DNA from: a bacterium SCSIO 12827
GTDB taxonomy: Bacteria; Pseudomonadota; Alphaproteobacteria; Rhodospirillales; Casp-alpha2
Assembly (NCBI GenBank): GCA_024397995.1
Contig: CP073746.1
Span: forward strand, 3,532,001 to 3,596,000
Length of the DNA: 64,000 nucleotides
Reading direction: 5' to 3'
This document shows, one piece after another, positions 24,872-33,927 of this stretch (within the stretch, counting starts at the first letter, position 1; every line of letters begins with the position of its first letter). Under the pieces are notes generated by a model. It was not told where the DNA came from, made no database searches, and saw nothing but the letters and a program-made list of their open reading frames with translations. The translations under genes and the position numbers were made by a program.

Positions 24872-26068
24872 ATGGGCGAATTCGAACGTGTCTCCCTGCC
24901 GCCGCCCCCGCGCGGCGGCGACGCCGAAACATCGTGCGGCAACGACGGCCTGCCCGGGGTCGGCGGCACGGACGGGTTCGGCGGTTTCGGCCGCTCGTTC
25001 CTGACCGATTCCGTCGGCCGCGGTCAGACCAACCGGTCGGAAGACGTGTTCCAGGCATCCAGCTTCCTCGCCGCCAACAGCCTCCTGCCCGCGCCCACGC
25101 GGGACGCCGGCGAGAGCTTTCTGCGCGGGATCGAGCAGGGGCAGGTACGCCTCAGCGGCCTGGCCGACGGCGGCCTGTTCGTCGACGGCATCGCCAAACC
25201 CTGGGGCCCCACGGAAATGCTCAGCCAGCGGGCCGTGACCTCGGGCAGGATGAAGATGCCTGCCTCAGGGCCCGATCCCGCGTCCAATCCCGTGACCGCC
25301 GCCGGTACGTCGGACCGCTCGCCGGCGCAACAGGCGGAGACGGCCCGCACGCTTCAGGCGACGATCGCCCCCGGCAACCGTCCGTCCGAACCAAGTATCA
25401 GCGCCCGAATTGACCTTAGCGCAGACACGCCGCAGGAGATGCTGGCACGGGGAACATCTCAGGAAAACAAAGGGATGTTGGTGTCGGATCGTCCACTTCA
25501 CACCAATAATCCTGCATCGAAACGGGAAGCCACAGCGCGACCAATTGTAAACATGGCGAACGAACGGATTGACGTGATTATCACCAACAAACCCGCAATT
25601 TTTGAAGTTCGTGACAATCCTAAGGCCGATGGCAGTGACCCCTGGTATGCATCTCCAAGTGTTGGGAAGACCTCTGTGCTGAATTACGAGGAACTCTTAA
25701 ACAAAGAGGCGAGAAAACAGGGCGTTGATCCCGATCTTGCGAAGGCGATCATTTTCGCGGAAAATGCAAGAGGCCACTATTTCGGGTTAGCGAAGACTGC
25801 CGAAGGACTCGGCGCCGCAAAGACGATCTTGCCGATGAACATCAACCCGAGCATCTGGACCGGCCTTGGAATTGACGCAATATCCACGCATGATCCTGCC
25901 ACCAACATCCGGGTCGGCGTAACCTTGATCAAGCGGATAAGTGATCGGATCGTCAATCCGACACCTGCGAAAATTGCATCCGTTTGGAACTTGACAGGTC
26001 GAGAGAACGTCAACGACTTTGGCGCCTACGTTGGTCGGATTTATCGGGAAAAACCGTGGGCTAAGTAG
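24872..26068 (+). CDS. Effector-like protein, family copy C (transglycosylase-like C-terminal domain)
   Basis: The product is 398 residues from ATG 24872 (MG- start like copies B and D); ATG 24851 and GTG 24845 are alternatives. Residues about 28-130 are the shared domain (GGFGRSFLTDSVGRGQTN..., KPWGPTEMLSQRAVTSGRM). A linker of about 120 residues leads to a C-terminal domain with LLNKEARKQGVDPDLAKAI followed by IFAENARGHY, which resembles the start of soluble lytic transglycosylases, with Glu in FAEN as candidate acid. The linker and C-terminal part are markedly less GC-rich than the N-terminus, as if a foreign tip had been joined on. A small membrane gene follows after 26 bases. Confidence 0.65.
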   Translation: MGEFERVSLPPPPRGGDAETSCGNDGLPGVGGTDGFGGFGRSFLTDSVGRGQTNRSEDVFQASSFLAANSLLPAPTRDAGESFLRGIEQGQVRLSGLADGGLFVDGIAKPWGPTEMLSQRAVTSGRMKMPASGPDPASNPVTAAGTSDRSPAQQAETARTLQATIAPGNRPSEPSISARIDLSADTPQEMLARGTSQENKGMLVSDRPLHTNNPASKREATARPIVNMANERIDVIITNKPAIFEVRDNPKADGSDPWYASPSVGKTSVLNYEELLNKEARKQGVDPDLAKAIIFAENARGHYFGLAKTAEGLGAAKTILPMNINPSIWTGLGIDAISTHDPATNIRVGVTLIKRISDRIVNPTPAKIASVWNLTGRENVNDFGAYVGRIYREKPWAK

Positions 26069-26094
26069 GGATAGGTAGGGAAAGGACGACCGCG

Positions 26095-26406
26095 TTGAGG
26101 ATCAGCCGGGAAGCGGGCAGCATCATCCTCGCACTGGTTTGTTCCGTGGCGATTGCGGCCATTCCTGTCTTCTTAATTCTCGCAGCATCTGATGGCACCG
26201 AACCTCGAGGTCTGTGCGAGTTTGTCACGGGCTCGAATGGGCTTCTGGCACTCAATCCGAACTCCGGCGGCACGGTGCAATACTCATGCGATTTGAACTG
26301 GACGCAATTTGCATCTTATGTCCTTCCTCCGTCGGTCCTTCTTCTTTATCCCGCGTGGCGCATTGTGCGACGGATTACTCGGCGGCGGGAATACCCAGCA
26401 CCTTAA
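26095..26406 (+). CDS. Two-TM small protein, candidate immunity partner of copy C
   Basis: The product is 103 residues starting at TTG 26095, supported by AAAGGA at 26081-26086 (spacing 8). Membrane segments lie at about residues 9-31 and 70-87. The loop between them would face the periplasm and carries two Cys (in RGLCEF and YSCDLN), possibly a disulphide. It is directly downstream of the wall-enzyme-like copy C. Similar 2-TM proteins with a periplasmic loop act as immunity proteins elsewhere, but the role here is inferred from position. Confidence 0.5.
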   Translation: MRISREAGSIILALVCSVAIAAIPVFLILAASDGTEPRGLCEFVTGSNGLLALNPNSGGTVQYSCDLNWTQFASYVLPPSVLLLYPAWRIVRRITRRREYPAP

Positions 26407-26516
26407 ACAGTTGCAAGGGCTGCGCCGCCTTCGGCAACACCCTGTTCCGCCATGGCGCGAAGCGGCAGAACGACAGCGGCAAGGGCGGCGAGCGACATCA
26501 GAAACCGAAAACGCAT
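26403..26516 (-). CDS. Possible 37-residue exported peptide, or remnant
   Basis: An open frame starts at ATG 26516 and reads MRFRFLMSLAALAAVVLPL..., a good signal peptide with an AMA cleavage site, leaving 14 residues. A one-base shift before the stop would continue into PLQLFKVLGIPAAE, so it may be the frameshifted remnant of a longer gene. It lies between the alpha/beta hydrolase stop and the end of the 2-TM gene. The 26407-26585 interval shows nothing else. Confidence 0.25.
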   Translation of the reverse strand: MRFRFLMSLAALAAVVLPLRAMAEQGVAEGGAALATV

Positions 26517-26585
26517 CCTTGATGTGTCGCCGGAATTCTGGCCTGTTCAAGGTGGCCGGCAGCGCAGGAGGCCGGGGCGTCCGTT

Positions 26586-27371
26586 CTAACGCAGGCCCTT
26601 CAGCAGCGCCTCCAACGTCCGCGTCATGCGGTCCAGGTCGTGATCTTCGGACAGGCGGTGGCCACCGTTCTTGACCAGTTGCACCTCGACGTCGTCGGAG
26701 ACGAGCCGTTCCTGAATGCGCAGGGCGGTCCGCCAGGGCACGTCGTCGTCCATCAGTCCGTGGATCAGGCGCACGGGGATGTCCAGGTCGATGGAACTGT
26801 CCAAGAGAAGACGGCTCCAGCCGTCGTCGATCAAGGGCTTGCAGATGCGGTAAGGCTGCTGGTCGTCATAACAATTCGGCAAGTCCACGTAGCCGTCCCG
26901 TTCCATCTGCGCCTTCTGGTCGTCGGTGAACGCGTCCCACAAAAGCTCACGGGTGAAGTCGGGGGCGGCGGCAAGACCCAGCAGACCCCGGCTTCGCGGT
27001 TTTCGCGCGAGGGCCGTCAAAAGCATGATCCAGCCGCCCATGGACGAGCCGACCAGAACCTGATCGCCCGTGGTCAATTTATCGAGTGCCGTGACCGCGT
27101 CGTCGGCCCACTGGCCGATCGAGCCTTCCTCGAAAACCCCGGAAGACTGCCCGTGACCGGTGTAGTCAAAGCGCAGGAAAGCCCGGCCTTGGGTGCGGCA
27201 ATAGGCCTCTATTGCAAGCGCCTTGCCCCCCGTCATGTCGGATTTGAAGCCGGTCAGGAAGACAACGCCGGGAGACTTGCCAGCCATTTGATGGTAGGCA
27301 ATAGTCCTGCCGTCACCACATTCCAGGAATTGCGGCGGAGTGTCGGGTGCAACGTCTGGGCCTGAAGACAT
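26586..27371 (-). CDS. Alpha/beta hydrolase (serine esterase/thioesterase type)
   Basis: The product is 261 residues from ATG 27371. The nucleophile elbow is GSSMGGW, the FLTGFKSDM loop supplies the oxyanion hole, and candidates for Asp and His are LIHGLMDDDVP and NGGHRLSE near the end. Similarity is to the ABHD10-like/palmitoyl-thioesterase-like hydrolases common in Rhodospirillales. The first 250 residues show the canonical order of strands. It diverges from the GT4 gene, and the two start codons are only 15 bases apart, so one annotated start is probably too early. Confidence 0.8.
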   Translation of the reverse strand: MSSGPDVAPDTPPQFLECGDGRTIAYHQMAGKSPGVVFLTGFKSDMTGGKALAIEAYCRTQGRAFLRFDYTGHGQSSGVFEEGSIGQWADDAVTALDKLTTGDQVLVGSSMGGWIMLLTALARKPRSRGLLGLAAAPDFTRELLWDAFTDDQKAQMERDGYVDLPNCYDDQQPYRICKPLIDDGWSRLLLDSSIDLDIPVRLIHGLMDDDVPWRTALRIQERLVSDDVEVQLVKNGGHRLSEDHDLDRMTRTLEALLKGLR

Positions 27372-27386
27372 GATCGGTTTCCATCC

Positions 27387-28613
27387 ATGAACAAGATGCC
27401 GGAACATACCACCGGCGGCGGTGAAAGCGAACGCGCACAATCCGCCCAAGGGATGACGGGCGAAGGCCGCCTGGCGACCGTGCTGCAGATTCTGCCGGCG
27501 CTGGGTGCTGCCGGCGGGGTCGAGCGCGGCACCGTTGAAATCGCGGGCGCGGTGGTGCAGGCCGGCGGTCGCGCCCTGGTCGCTTCGGCCGGGGGCCCCC
27601 TGGTCCATGATCTTGCGCGCGTTGGCGCGGAGCATGTCGAGCTGCCCTTGGATTCCAAGAACCCGCTCACCATCTGGCGTAACATCGATCGCCTAGCCCA
27701 AGTCATTCGCGACGAAAAAGTCGATATCGTCCATGCCCGATCCCGCGCCCCCGCGTGGAGTGCGCGGGCTGCGGCCAAGCGGACCGGGGCTCATTTCGTC
27801 ACCACCTTCCACGGCACCTATGGGGCCAGCAATCATCTGAAGCGGGTCTATAATTCCGTCATGACCCGGGGCGAACGCGTGATCGCCATCAGCCAGTTCA
27901 TCGCGGGGCACATCCGCCAGCTTTACGGCGTGCCGTCCAACAAGATTCGCGTCATTCACCGCGGCGTTGATCTGGACCGCTTCGATCCGGCCAAGGTTAC
28001 GGCCCAGCGGGTGGTCAACTTGGCCACCGACTGGATGCTGCCCGACGGCATGCCGGTGATCATGCTGCCCGGGCGCCTGACGCGGTGGAAGGGCCAGCCG
28101 GTGGTTATTGATGCTCTTGGCAAATTGAATCGCCGCGACATCCGCTGTCTGCTCGTCGGCGGCGACCAGGGGCGCGAGGGCTACCGCGCTGAACTGGAAT
28201 CCATGATCGCAGCCCGTGGCCTGAACGAGGTCGTGCGTCTGGTTGATCATTGCGACGATATGCCCGCCGCCTACATGCTGACGGACGTGGTGATTTCCGC
28301 CTCGACCGACCCGGAAGCCTTCGGCCGTGTGATCGCTGAGGCCCAGGCCCTCGGTCGCCCGGTGATCGCGACCGACCACGGCGGTGCCAAGGAAACCGTA
28401 ATTCCCGGCGTGACCGGCTGGCTGGTGCCACCGGGCGACGCCGATGCGCTCGCCACCGCCATCGAAAAGGTGCTCTCGCTCGACAGCGCCCAGCGCAGCA
28501 CCCTGGCCGGTAAGGCCATCGCCAACGTCCGCGACAATTTCTCCAAGGCCACCATGTGCGCCAAGACGCTGGACGTCTATGACGAGGTTCTGGGCGTCCG
28601 CCCGTCTGCCTGA
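27387..28613 (+). CDS. Glycosyltransferase family 4
   Basis: The product is up to 408 residues. The N-terminal Rossmann domain has LQILPALGAAGGVERGTVEIA, and the C-terminal donor-binding domain has GRLTRWKGQ and the EX7E-type pattern DPEAFGRVIAEAQALGRPVIATDHGG. It would transfer a sugar from a nucleotide donor during lipopolysaccharide or capsule synthesis at the inner membrane. An internal ATG at 27453 gives a start closer to the family norm. It is followed 4 bases later by a GT9 gene, supporting an envelope-glycan operon. Confidence 0.87.
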   Translation: MNKMPEHTTGGGESERAQSAQGMTGEGRLATVLQILPALGAAGGVERGTVEIAGAVVQAGGRALVASAGGPLVHDLARVGAEHVELPLDSKNPLTIWRNIDRLAQVIRDEKVDIVHARSRAPAWSARAAAKRTGAHFVTTFHGTYGASNHLKRVYNSVMTRGERVIAISQFIAGHIRQLYGVPSNKIRVIHRGVDLDRFDPAKVTAQRVVNLATDWMLPDGMPVIMLPGRLTRWKGQPVVIDALGKLNRRDIRCLLVGGDQGREGYRAELESMIAARGLNEVVRLVDHCDDMPAAYMLTDVVISASTDPEAFGRVIAEAQALGRPVIATDHGGAKETVIPGVTGWLVPPGDADALATAIEKVLSLDSAQRSTLAGKAIANVRDNFSKATMCAKTLDVYDEVLGVRPSA

Positions 28614-28617
28614 CGCC

Positions 28618-29568
28618 ATGGCCGCGCCCCTGTCCCCTCCCGAAAATATCCTGGTCATCAAGCTGGGCGCGCTCGGCGATTTCGTGCAGGCGCTAGGTCC
28701 CATGCAGGCGATCCGTGACCATCACTCGGATGTTCGCGTCGATCTTCTGACCACCCCCTCTTTTGAAGAACTGGCCGTGGCCTCCTGCCTGTTCGACCGC
28801 GTCATCGCGCGGCCGCGCATGAAGTGGCATCAGTTGGGCGCCGTGTGCGCCCTGCGCCGCGACCTGATCCAAGGAGGATATGCGCGGGTCTACGATCTGC
28901 AGACCTCGGACCGCTCATCGTTCTATTTCCGTCTGTTCCCGGCCAGGGCAAGACCGGAATGGTCCGGCATCGCCCGCGGCTGCTCCCATCCCCACGCCAA
29001 TCCGAACCGCGACCGGATGCATACGGTGGAGCGCCAGGCGGACCAGCTTGCCATGGCCGGTATTCCGTCGGTTCCGGCCTCCGACCTGTCCTTCGCCGAA
29101 ACGGATTTGTCCCGCTTCGCCCTGCCCGATCCCTTCGCCCTGATCGTGCCCGGCGGCGCCGCACACCGGCCGGACAAGCGCTGGCCCGCCGACCGCTTTG
29201 CCGCCCTGGCCCGCCATCTGTCAGATCATGGCATGACACCCCTGCTGATCGGCGGCGCGGACGAGCGGGCCCTGCACGACACCATCCTGACCGCCGCGCC
29301 GGGGGCACGAAGCCTCTGCGGCAAAACATCCTTGCTGGACCTGGCAGCGCTTGCCCGCCGGGCGGCGCTGGCCGTCGGCAACGACACGGGGCCGATGCAC
29401 ATGGCCGCCATCGCGGGCGCGCCCACGGTGGTGCTCTATTCCCATGCCAGTGACCCGGCCCTTTGCGCCCAGCGGGGGCACCAGGTGGCGATCCTGCGCG
29501 CGGCCCGCCTGTCCGAGCTGGCGCTTGCGGATGTGCTGAAGGTCCTGCCGATCCCGTCCCCGTCCTGA
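28618..29568 (+). CDS. Glycosyltransferase family 9 (heptosyltransferase-like)
   Basis: The product is 316 residues. [22 protein letters not shown] is the standard GT9 N-terminus; the donor-binding half carries [21 protein letters not shown] and [13 protein letters not shown], both hallmark motifs. Members add heptose or related sugars to the LPS core. The start ATG 28618 lies 4 bases after the GT4 stop; likely one transcript. Confidence 0.88.
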   Translation: MAAPLSPPENILVIKLGALGDFVQALGPMQAIRDHHSDVRVDLLTTPSFEELAVASCLFDRVIARPRMKWHQLGAVCALRRDLIQGGYARVYDLQTSDRSSFYFRLFPARARPEWSGIARGCSHPHANPNRDRMHTVERQADQLAMAGIPSVPASDLSFAETDLSRFALPDPFALIVPGGAAHRPDKRWPADRFAALARHLSDHGMTPLLIGGADERALHDTILTAAPGARSLCGKTSLLDLAALARRAALAVGNDTGPMHMAAIAGAPTVVLYSHASDPALCAQRGHQVAILRAARLSELALADVLKVLPIPSPS

Positions 29569-29585
29569 TTGCGGCCCGTGAACGC

Positions 29586-29613
29586 TTGACACACGGGGGC
29601 CACGGCCTACATT
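29586..29613 (+). promoter_or_regulatory. Promoter for thrS-infC
   Basis: TTGACA at 29586-29591, a 16-base spacer and TACATT at 29608-29613 lie 45 bases upstream of the thrS ATG. The -35 box is a perfect consensus match. Confidence 0.6.
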
Positions 29614-29657
29614 CCCCCCCCTATCCGAACGCTTTTTCAAACGGCCCGAGCATCATC

Positions 29658-31586
29658 ATGGTTGCCATTACCCTTCCGGACGGCAGCGTCCGCCAATTCG
29701 ACGGCCCGGTCACGGGTCTGGACGTCGCCGCCGACATCGGCCCCGGCCTGGCCAAGGCCGCGCTGGCCGTGCGTATCGACGGCGAGATGAAGGACCTGTC
29801 GACGACCATCAAAAGCGATGTCAACTTGGCCATCGTCACGTCGAAGGACGCGGATGCGCTTGAGCTGCTGCGCCACGACTGCGCCCATGTGCTGGCCGAA
29901 GCCGTGCAGGAGCTTTACCCCGGCACCCAGGTGACCATCGGCCCGACGATCGAAAACGGTTTCTATTACGACTTCGCGCGGGACGAGCCCTTCTCCTCCG
30001 ACGATCTGGAGAAGATGGAGCAGAAGATGCACGAGATCGTCGACCGCGATACCGCCTTCGTCCGCGAAGTTTGGAACCGCGAAGACGCCATCCATCACTT
30101 CAAGAAAATCGGCGAAAAGTACAAGGCCGAGATCATCCAGGACCTGCCCGACAGCGAGGAGATCAGCATCTACCGCCAAGGCGACTGGCTGGACCTGTGC
30201 CGCGGCCCCCATTTGCCGTCGACAAGCCGGGTCGGCCATGCCTTCAAGCTGATGAAGGTGGCCGGCGCCTATTGGCGGGGCGACCACCGCAACGAGATGC
30301 TGCAGCGGATTTACGGCACCTGCTGGTTCAACGAAAAGGACCTGAAGGCCTATCTGCACATGCTGGAGGAAGCGGAAAAGCGCGACCACCGGCGGCTTGG
30401 CCGGGAAATGGACCTGTTCCATATGCAGGAAGAAGCCCCCGGCTCGGCCTTCTGGCATCCCAAGGGCTGGACGCTCTATCGCCTGTGCCAGAATTACATG
30501 CGGACGCGCCTGGACGACGCCGGCTATGTCGAGGTCAACACACCCCAACTGGTCGACCGCACCCTGTGGGAAGATTCCGGCCATTGGGAGAAATTCCGCG
30601 AGAACATGTTTATCTCCGAGTCCGAAGATAAACTTTTGGCCATCAAGCCGATGAACTGCCCCTGCCATGTGCAGATCTTCAAACAGGGCATCACCAGTTA
30701 CCGCGATCTGCCGCTGCGCATGGCCGAATTCGGATCCTGCCACCGCAACGAGCCGTCGGGCGCGCTGCACGGCCTGATGCGCGTGCGCGCCTTCACCCAG
30801 GACGACGCCCATATCTTCTGCCGCCCGGACCAGATCGAAGCCGAGACCAAGATCTTCATCGACCTACTGTCCTCGGTCTACAAGGACTTCGGTTTCGATG
30901 AATTCGTCATCAAGTTTTCCGACCGGCCGGACGTTCGCGCCGGGTCGGACGATACCTGGGACCGCGCGGAAAAGGCCCTGTTGGACGCGACCAAGGCCGC
31001 CGGCCACGACCCGGTCCTCAACCCGGGCGAAGGGGCGTTCTACGGACCCAAGCTGGAATTCGTGCTGCGCGACGCCATCGGCCGCGACTGGCAATGCGGC
31101 ACCCTGCAGGTCGATTTCGTGCTGCCGGAACGCCTGGACGCCCATTACATCGCCGAAGACGGCGCCAAACACCGCCCAGTGATGCTGCACCGAGCGATTT
31201 TGGGCTCGTTCGAGCGCTTCATCGGCATCCTGATCGAGAACTATGCCGGGCGATTCCCGCTGTGGCTAGCGCCCCATCAGGTGACCGTGGCGACGATCAC
31301 CAACGAGTCCGATGCCTATGCCGCACAGGTCGCCAAGGCCTGCCGGAAGGCGGGATTGCGGGTTGAAATCGATACCCGCAACGAAAAGATCAACTACAAA
31401 ATCCGCGAGCACAGCCATGCCAAGGTGCCGGTGATCATGGTCGTGGGCGCCAAAGAGGCCGAAGCGGGCACGGTCGCCATTCGGCGTCTGGGCGGCAAGG
31501 ATCAAGAAATCCTTGCGCTTGAACAGGCGATAGATACATTAGTGACCGAAGCGGCGGGGCCGTTGGGCGCCGGGGCCGGTCGATAG
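29658..31586 (+). CDS. thrS: Threonyl-tRNA synthetase
   Basis: The product is 642 residues, normal for the family. In order: TGS domain (1-60), the second additional/editing domain with the [11 protein letters not shown] and CRGPH zinc-type motifs (about 65-225), the class II catalytic core with [10 protein letters not shown] and the conserved zinc ligands Cys-His-His, motif 2 [30 protein letters not shown]-type region, motif 3 [13 protein letters not shown], and the anticodon-binding domain (about 540-640). It charges tRNA-Thr and edits mischarged Ser. The ATG at 29658 matches the family start. Confidence 0.97.
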   Translation: MVAITLPDGSVRQFDGPVTGLDVAADIGPGLAKAALAVRIDGEMKDLSTTIKSDVNLAIVTSKDADALELLRHDCAHVLAEAVQELYPGTQVTIGPTIENGFYYDFARDEPFSSDDLEKMEQKMHEIVDRDTAFVREVWNREDAIHHFKKIGEKYKAEIIQDLPDSEEISIYRQGDWLDLCRGPHLPSTSRVGHAFKLMKVAGAYWRGDHRNEMLQRIYGTCWFNEKDLKAYLHMLEEAEKRDHRRLGREMDLFHMQEEAPGSAFWHPKGWTLYRLCQNYMRTRLDDAGYVEVNTPQLVDRTLWEDSGHWEKFRENMFISESEDKLLAIKPMNCPCHVQIFKQGITSYRDLPLRMAEFGSCHRNEPSGALHGLMRVRAFTQDDAHIFCRPDQIEAETKIFIDLLSSVYKDFGFDEFVIKFSDRPDVRAGSDDTWDRAEKALLDATKAAGHDPVLNPGEGAFYGPKLEFVLRDAIGRDWQCGTLQVDFVLPERLDAHYIAEDGAKHRPVMLHRAILGSFERFIGILIENYAGRFPLWLAPHQVTVATITNESDAYAAQVAKACRKAGLRVEIDTRNEKINYKIREHSHAKVPVIMVVGAKEAEAGTVAIRRLGGKDQEILALEQAIDTLVTEAAGPLGAGAGR

Positions 31587-31682
31587 GCCGCCCCCCTTAA
31601 AATCATAAACAACGATTTGCGTTCACGTTCCGCCGGAGCGGGGTAATTTGACCGCAACACCCCCGTTTGTCGAAACCGATTG

Positions 31683-31687
31683 AGGAG
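31683..31687 (+). promoter_or_regulatory. Shine-Dalgarno site that defines a non-AUG start of infC
   Basis: AGGAG at 31683-31687 lies 7 bases upstream of the ATA codon at 31695 and 22 bases upstream of the first in-frame ATG (31710). The distance selects ATA as the initiation codon. The preceding 31587-31682 gap holds no gene. Confidence 0.75.
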
Positions 31688-31694
31688 CAAGGCA

Positions 31695-32234
31695 ATAGCA
31701 CGCCGCCCCATGCAACAGACGCCGCCGTCCAAGGACGGTCCGCGGATTAACGAAGATATTGATGTCGCCCAAGTGCGGCTGGTTGACGCCGATGGTGAAA
31801 TGGTTGGTGTCGTTTCCACCAAGGAAGCCATCGAAATGGCCGGCGAGGTAGGTCTTGACCTGGTCGAGGTCTCGCCTAACGCCGACCCGCCCGTGTGCAA
31901 AATTCTGGATTACGGCAAGTTCAAGTACGAAGCCCAGAAGAAAGCCAACGAAGCCCGCAAGAAGCAGAAGGTCATCGAGGTCAAAGAGATCAAGATGCGC
32001 CCGGGCATCGACGAGCACGATTACCAGACCAAGATGAAAGCCGTGCGCAAGTTCCTGGACAACGGCGACAAGGTCAAGATGACCATCCGCTTCCGGGGCC
32101 GCGAAATGGCGCACCAGGATCTGGGCATGAAGGTGTTGGACCGTGTGCGCGTCGAAGTCGACGAACAGGCCAAGGTCGAACAGTTTCCCCGGACCGAAGG
32201 CCGCCTCATGACCATGGTAATCGCACCCCGGTAA
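31695..32234 (+). CDS. infC: Translation initiation factor IF-3, apparent AUA start
   Basis: The product is 179 residues read from ATA 31695 (ARRPMQQ...). The N-domain carries [17 protein letters not shown] and [19 protein letters not shown]; the C-domain carries [21 protein letters not shown] and the final [10 protein letters not shown]-3 binds the 30S subunit and rejects non-standard start codons, so an AUA start allows the protein to repress its own synthesis, as AUU does in E. coli. It follows thrS as in many bacteria, but the usual rpmI-rplT partners are 26 kb away. Confidence 0.95.
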   Translation: MARRPMQQTPPSKDGPRINEDIDVAQVRLVDADGEMVGVVSTKEAIEMAGEVGLDLVEVSPNADPPVCKILDYGKFKYEAQKKANEARKKQKVIEVKEIKMRPGIDEHDYQTKMKAVRKFLDNGDKVKMTIRFRGREMAHQDLGMKVLDRVRVEVDEQAKVEQFPRTEGRLMTMVIAPR

Positions 32235-32259
32235 TTCCCTCGGATGGAAGGAACGGCGC

Positions 32260-32739
32260 ATGCTGTCCTTCTTTTTCTACGGAACCTTGATGGATTCTGA
32301 CCTGCAGGCGGTCGTCCTTGGCGGACGGCTGCCGACGGGGGTTTCCGCCGTGCTTGATGGATACCACCGCCGTACCGTCGCGGGACAAGGCTATCCCGCC
32401 ATCGCACTGTCCAGGAACAGCCAGGTCAGCGGCCTGCTGGTCGGGGACATCAGCCCAGTTATGGCGGCCAGGGCCAGCCTGTACGAAGGCCCGCAATACA
32501 CCGCCACCTCTCTGACCGTGACGACCGAAGACGGCACGCCCCGCCGTGCCTGGACCTTCCTACCCGTGGCGGACGTCCGGTTAAGCGCCCGCGACTGGTC
32601 CCTCCACGCTTGGCAGCGGCGGCGCAAGACCCTCACTCTCAAATCAGCCAACACCCACATGACAGCCATACGGGCGGGGGCGTTGCGGCGAAATGAATCC
32701 GACTGGATCACCCGCCTGCGGGATTCACGCCGCCCCTGA
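32260..32739 (+). CDS. Gamma-glutamylcyclotransferase-like (AIG2-type) protein
   Basis: The product is 159 residues. The start FFFYGTLMDSDL is the YGTL substrate loop of the GGCT fold, and YEGPQYTATSLTV contains the region with the conserved acidic residue after YEG. The C-terminal 40 residues are a basic helix. Members cyclise gamma-glutamyl compounds or act on similar amines; the substrate cannot be told from sequence. It begins 25 bases after infC. Confidence 0.75.
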   Translation: MLSFFFYGTLMDSDLQAVVLGGRLPTGVSAVLDGYHRRTVAGQGYPAIALSRNSQVSGLLVGDISPVMAARASLYEGPQYTATSLTVTTEDGTPRRAWTFLPVADVRLSARDWSLHAWQRRRKTLTLKSANTHMTAIRAGALRRNESDWITRLRDSRRP

Positions 32740-32793
32740 TCGCGGTTTCCGCGCGCGACCGCTTCCCAATTTCATCACAAAGGAGACAACCCC

Positions 32794-33909
32794 ATGGGTG
32801 GAACCACCGGTGGCCCCAAAGACCTGCCCAATGCCCAAACCCCGGTCGAGACGACGGCGACGGGCCCTGATGATGCAAGGCCCGGCCTGCCTGGGCGCGG
32901 CGGCACGGACGGGTTCGGCGGGTTCGGACAATCCTTCCTGACCGAAGGCGTCGGCCATGGTCAGGCCAACCAGCCCGAGGACGTGTTCCACGCCTCCAAT
33001 TTTCTTGCCGAAAACGGCCTCCTGCCCGCTCCCACGCAGGACGCGGACGAAGGTTTTCTGCGCGGGATCGAGAAGGGGCAGGAACGCCTCAACGACTTGT
33101 CCGGCGGCGGACTGCAAATCGACGGTATCGCCAAACCCTGGGGACCGACGGAGATTCTCAGCCAGCGGGCCGTGTCGTTCGGCAAGATGAAGCCGCCGCG
33201 CCCGGATACAGAGACAGAAACAGAGACGATCTCCATAACCCAGAGCAGCATCCCGCATGGCGTGCAGATTAAGCCAGCATCTCCGCCACCGCCCACGGCG
33301 GCACCGACTTGGCCCGTCAACGACGGGCGGAATCAGACCTTCAACGACCTTCTCGCCCACACCAAGCGGATCGAGGGCGGCTACGCAAATCGACCGAAAA
33401 GCGCCGACCGGGGCGGCCCGACGATGAAAGGGGTTTCGCAGAAAACCCTCGACGGCATCAGGGCCAAATACCCGCAGTGGAAGCTGCCGAAAGACACCAA
33501 GAACCTAACGGATGAGCAGATCGACGGAATTTACCGTCATGACTATTTCGATCTGCCCAAGTTGGACAAGATGGCGGCCATTCCCGGCATGGATATACGC
33601 CTGCTGCGCCACGTCTATGATGCCGGTGTGCAGCACAGCCCGGTGCGGGCCGGAAGATGGCTTCAACAGGCGCTCGACAAGCATCTTGGAACGGATTTGC
33701 GGTCGTATGACAAAAGCGGTGGCACTTACTACGACGGAAATATCGGCCCCAAAACGCGTTCCGCCCTGGCCAAGGCCATCAGACGGGGAAAATTGAAGGA
33801 TGTGAACAATGAAATTGTGCGCACGCGGGAGGCATTCATGCGCGGCTTGCCGGAATTCCCTGCGAACCCTGGCTGGATAGCGCGGGCCAAATCATTTTCC
33901 ATGCCATGA
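32794..33909 (+). CDS. Effector-like protein, family copy D: shared domain plus GH108-type muramidase
   Basis: The product is 371 residues with ATG 32794 and AGGAG at 32781-32785. Residues about 28-130 are the shared domain (GGFGQSFLTEGVGHGQAN..., KPWGPTEILSQRAVSFGKM). After a Pro/Thr linker, residues about 183-365 match glycosyl hydrolase 108: HTKRIEGGY with catalytic Glu194, DRGGPTMKGVSQ, and YDAGVQHSPVRAGRWLQQAL, then the PG-binding-like DGNIGPKTRSAL. GH108 cuts peptidoglycan. It lies 6 kb outside the phage structural block, among housekeeping genes. There is no signal peptide, so delivery by a particle or secretion system is implied. Confidence 0.8.
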   Translation: MGGTTGGPKDLPNAQTPVETTATGPDDARPGLPGRGGTDGFGGFGQSFLTEGVGHGQANQPEDVFHASNFLAENGLLPAPTQDADEGFLRGIEKGQERLNDLSGGGLQIDGIAKPWGPTEILSQRAVSFGKMKPPRPDTETETETISITQSSIPHGVQIKPASPPPPTAAPTWPVNDGRNQTFNDLLAHTKRIEGGYANRPKSADRGGPTMKGVSQKTLDGIRAKYPQWKLPKDTKNLTDEQIDGIYRHDYFDLPKLDKMAAIPGMDIRLLRHVYDAGVQHSPVRAGRWLQQALDKHLGTDLRSYDKSGGTYYDGNIGPKTRSALAKAIRRGKLKDVNNEIVRTREAFMRGLPEFPANPGWIARAKSFSMP

Positions 33910-33927
33910 CGAACAAGCGGAGAAGTA

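Larger units (their letters stand above)
303..26406. mobile_element. Phage-derived (podovirus-like) island carrying cargo cassettes
   Basis: The interval contains lysis genes, tail fibre, large terminase, capsid, tail tube A, nozzle, internal virion protein, portal and scaffold, all on the plus strand. Cargo-like genes lie between the modules. No integrase, repressor, replication protein, small terminase or attachment repeats were recognised. One host-like gene (13795-15639, minus strand) interrupts it. Borders are inferred from where host genes begin (left of 303 and from 26586). It could be a decayed prophage, a domesticated particle, or two phage fragments brought together. Confidence 0.75.

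Noticed and set aside
26284-26550. Minus-strand 88-codon open frame in the gap beside the hydrolase
   Set aside because: Arg/Cys/Pro-rich composition and overlap with the 2-TM gene suggest a chance frame.
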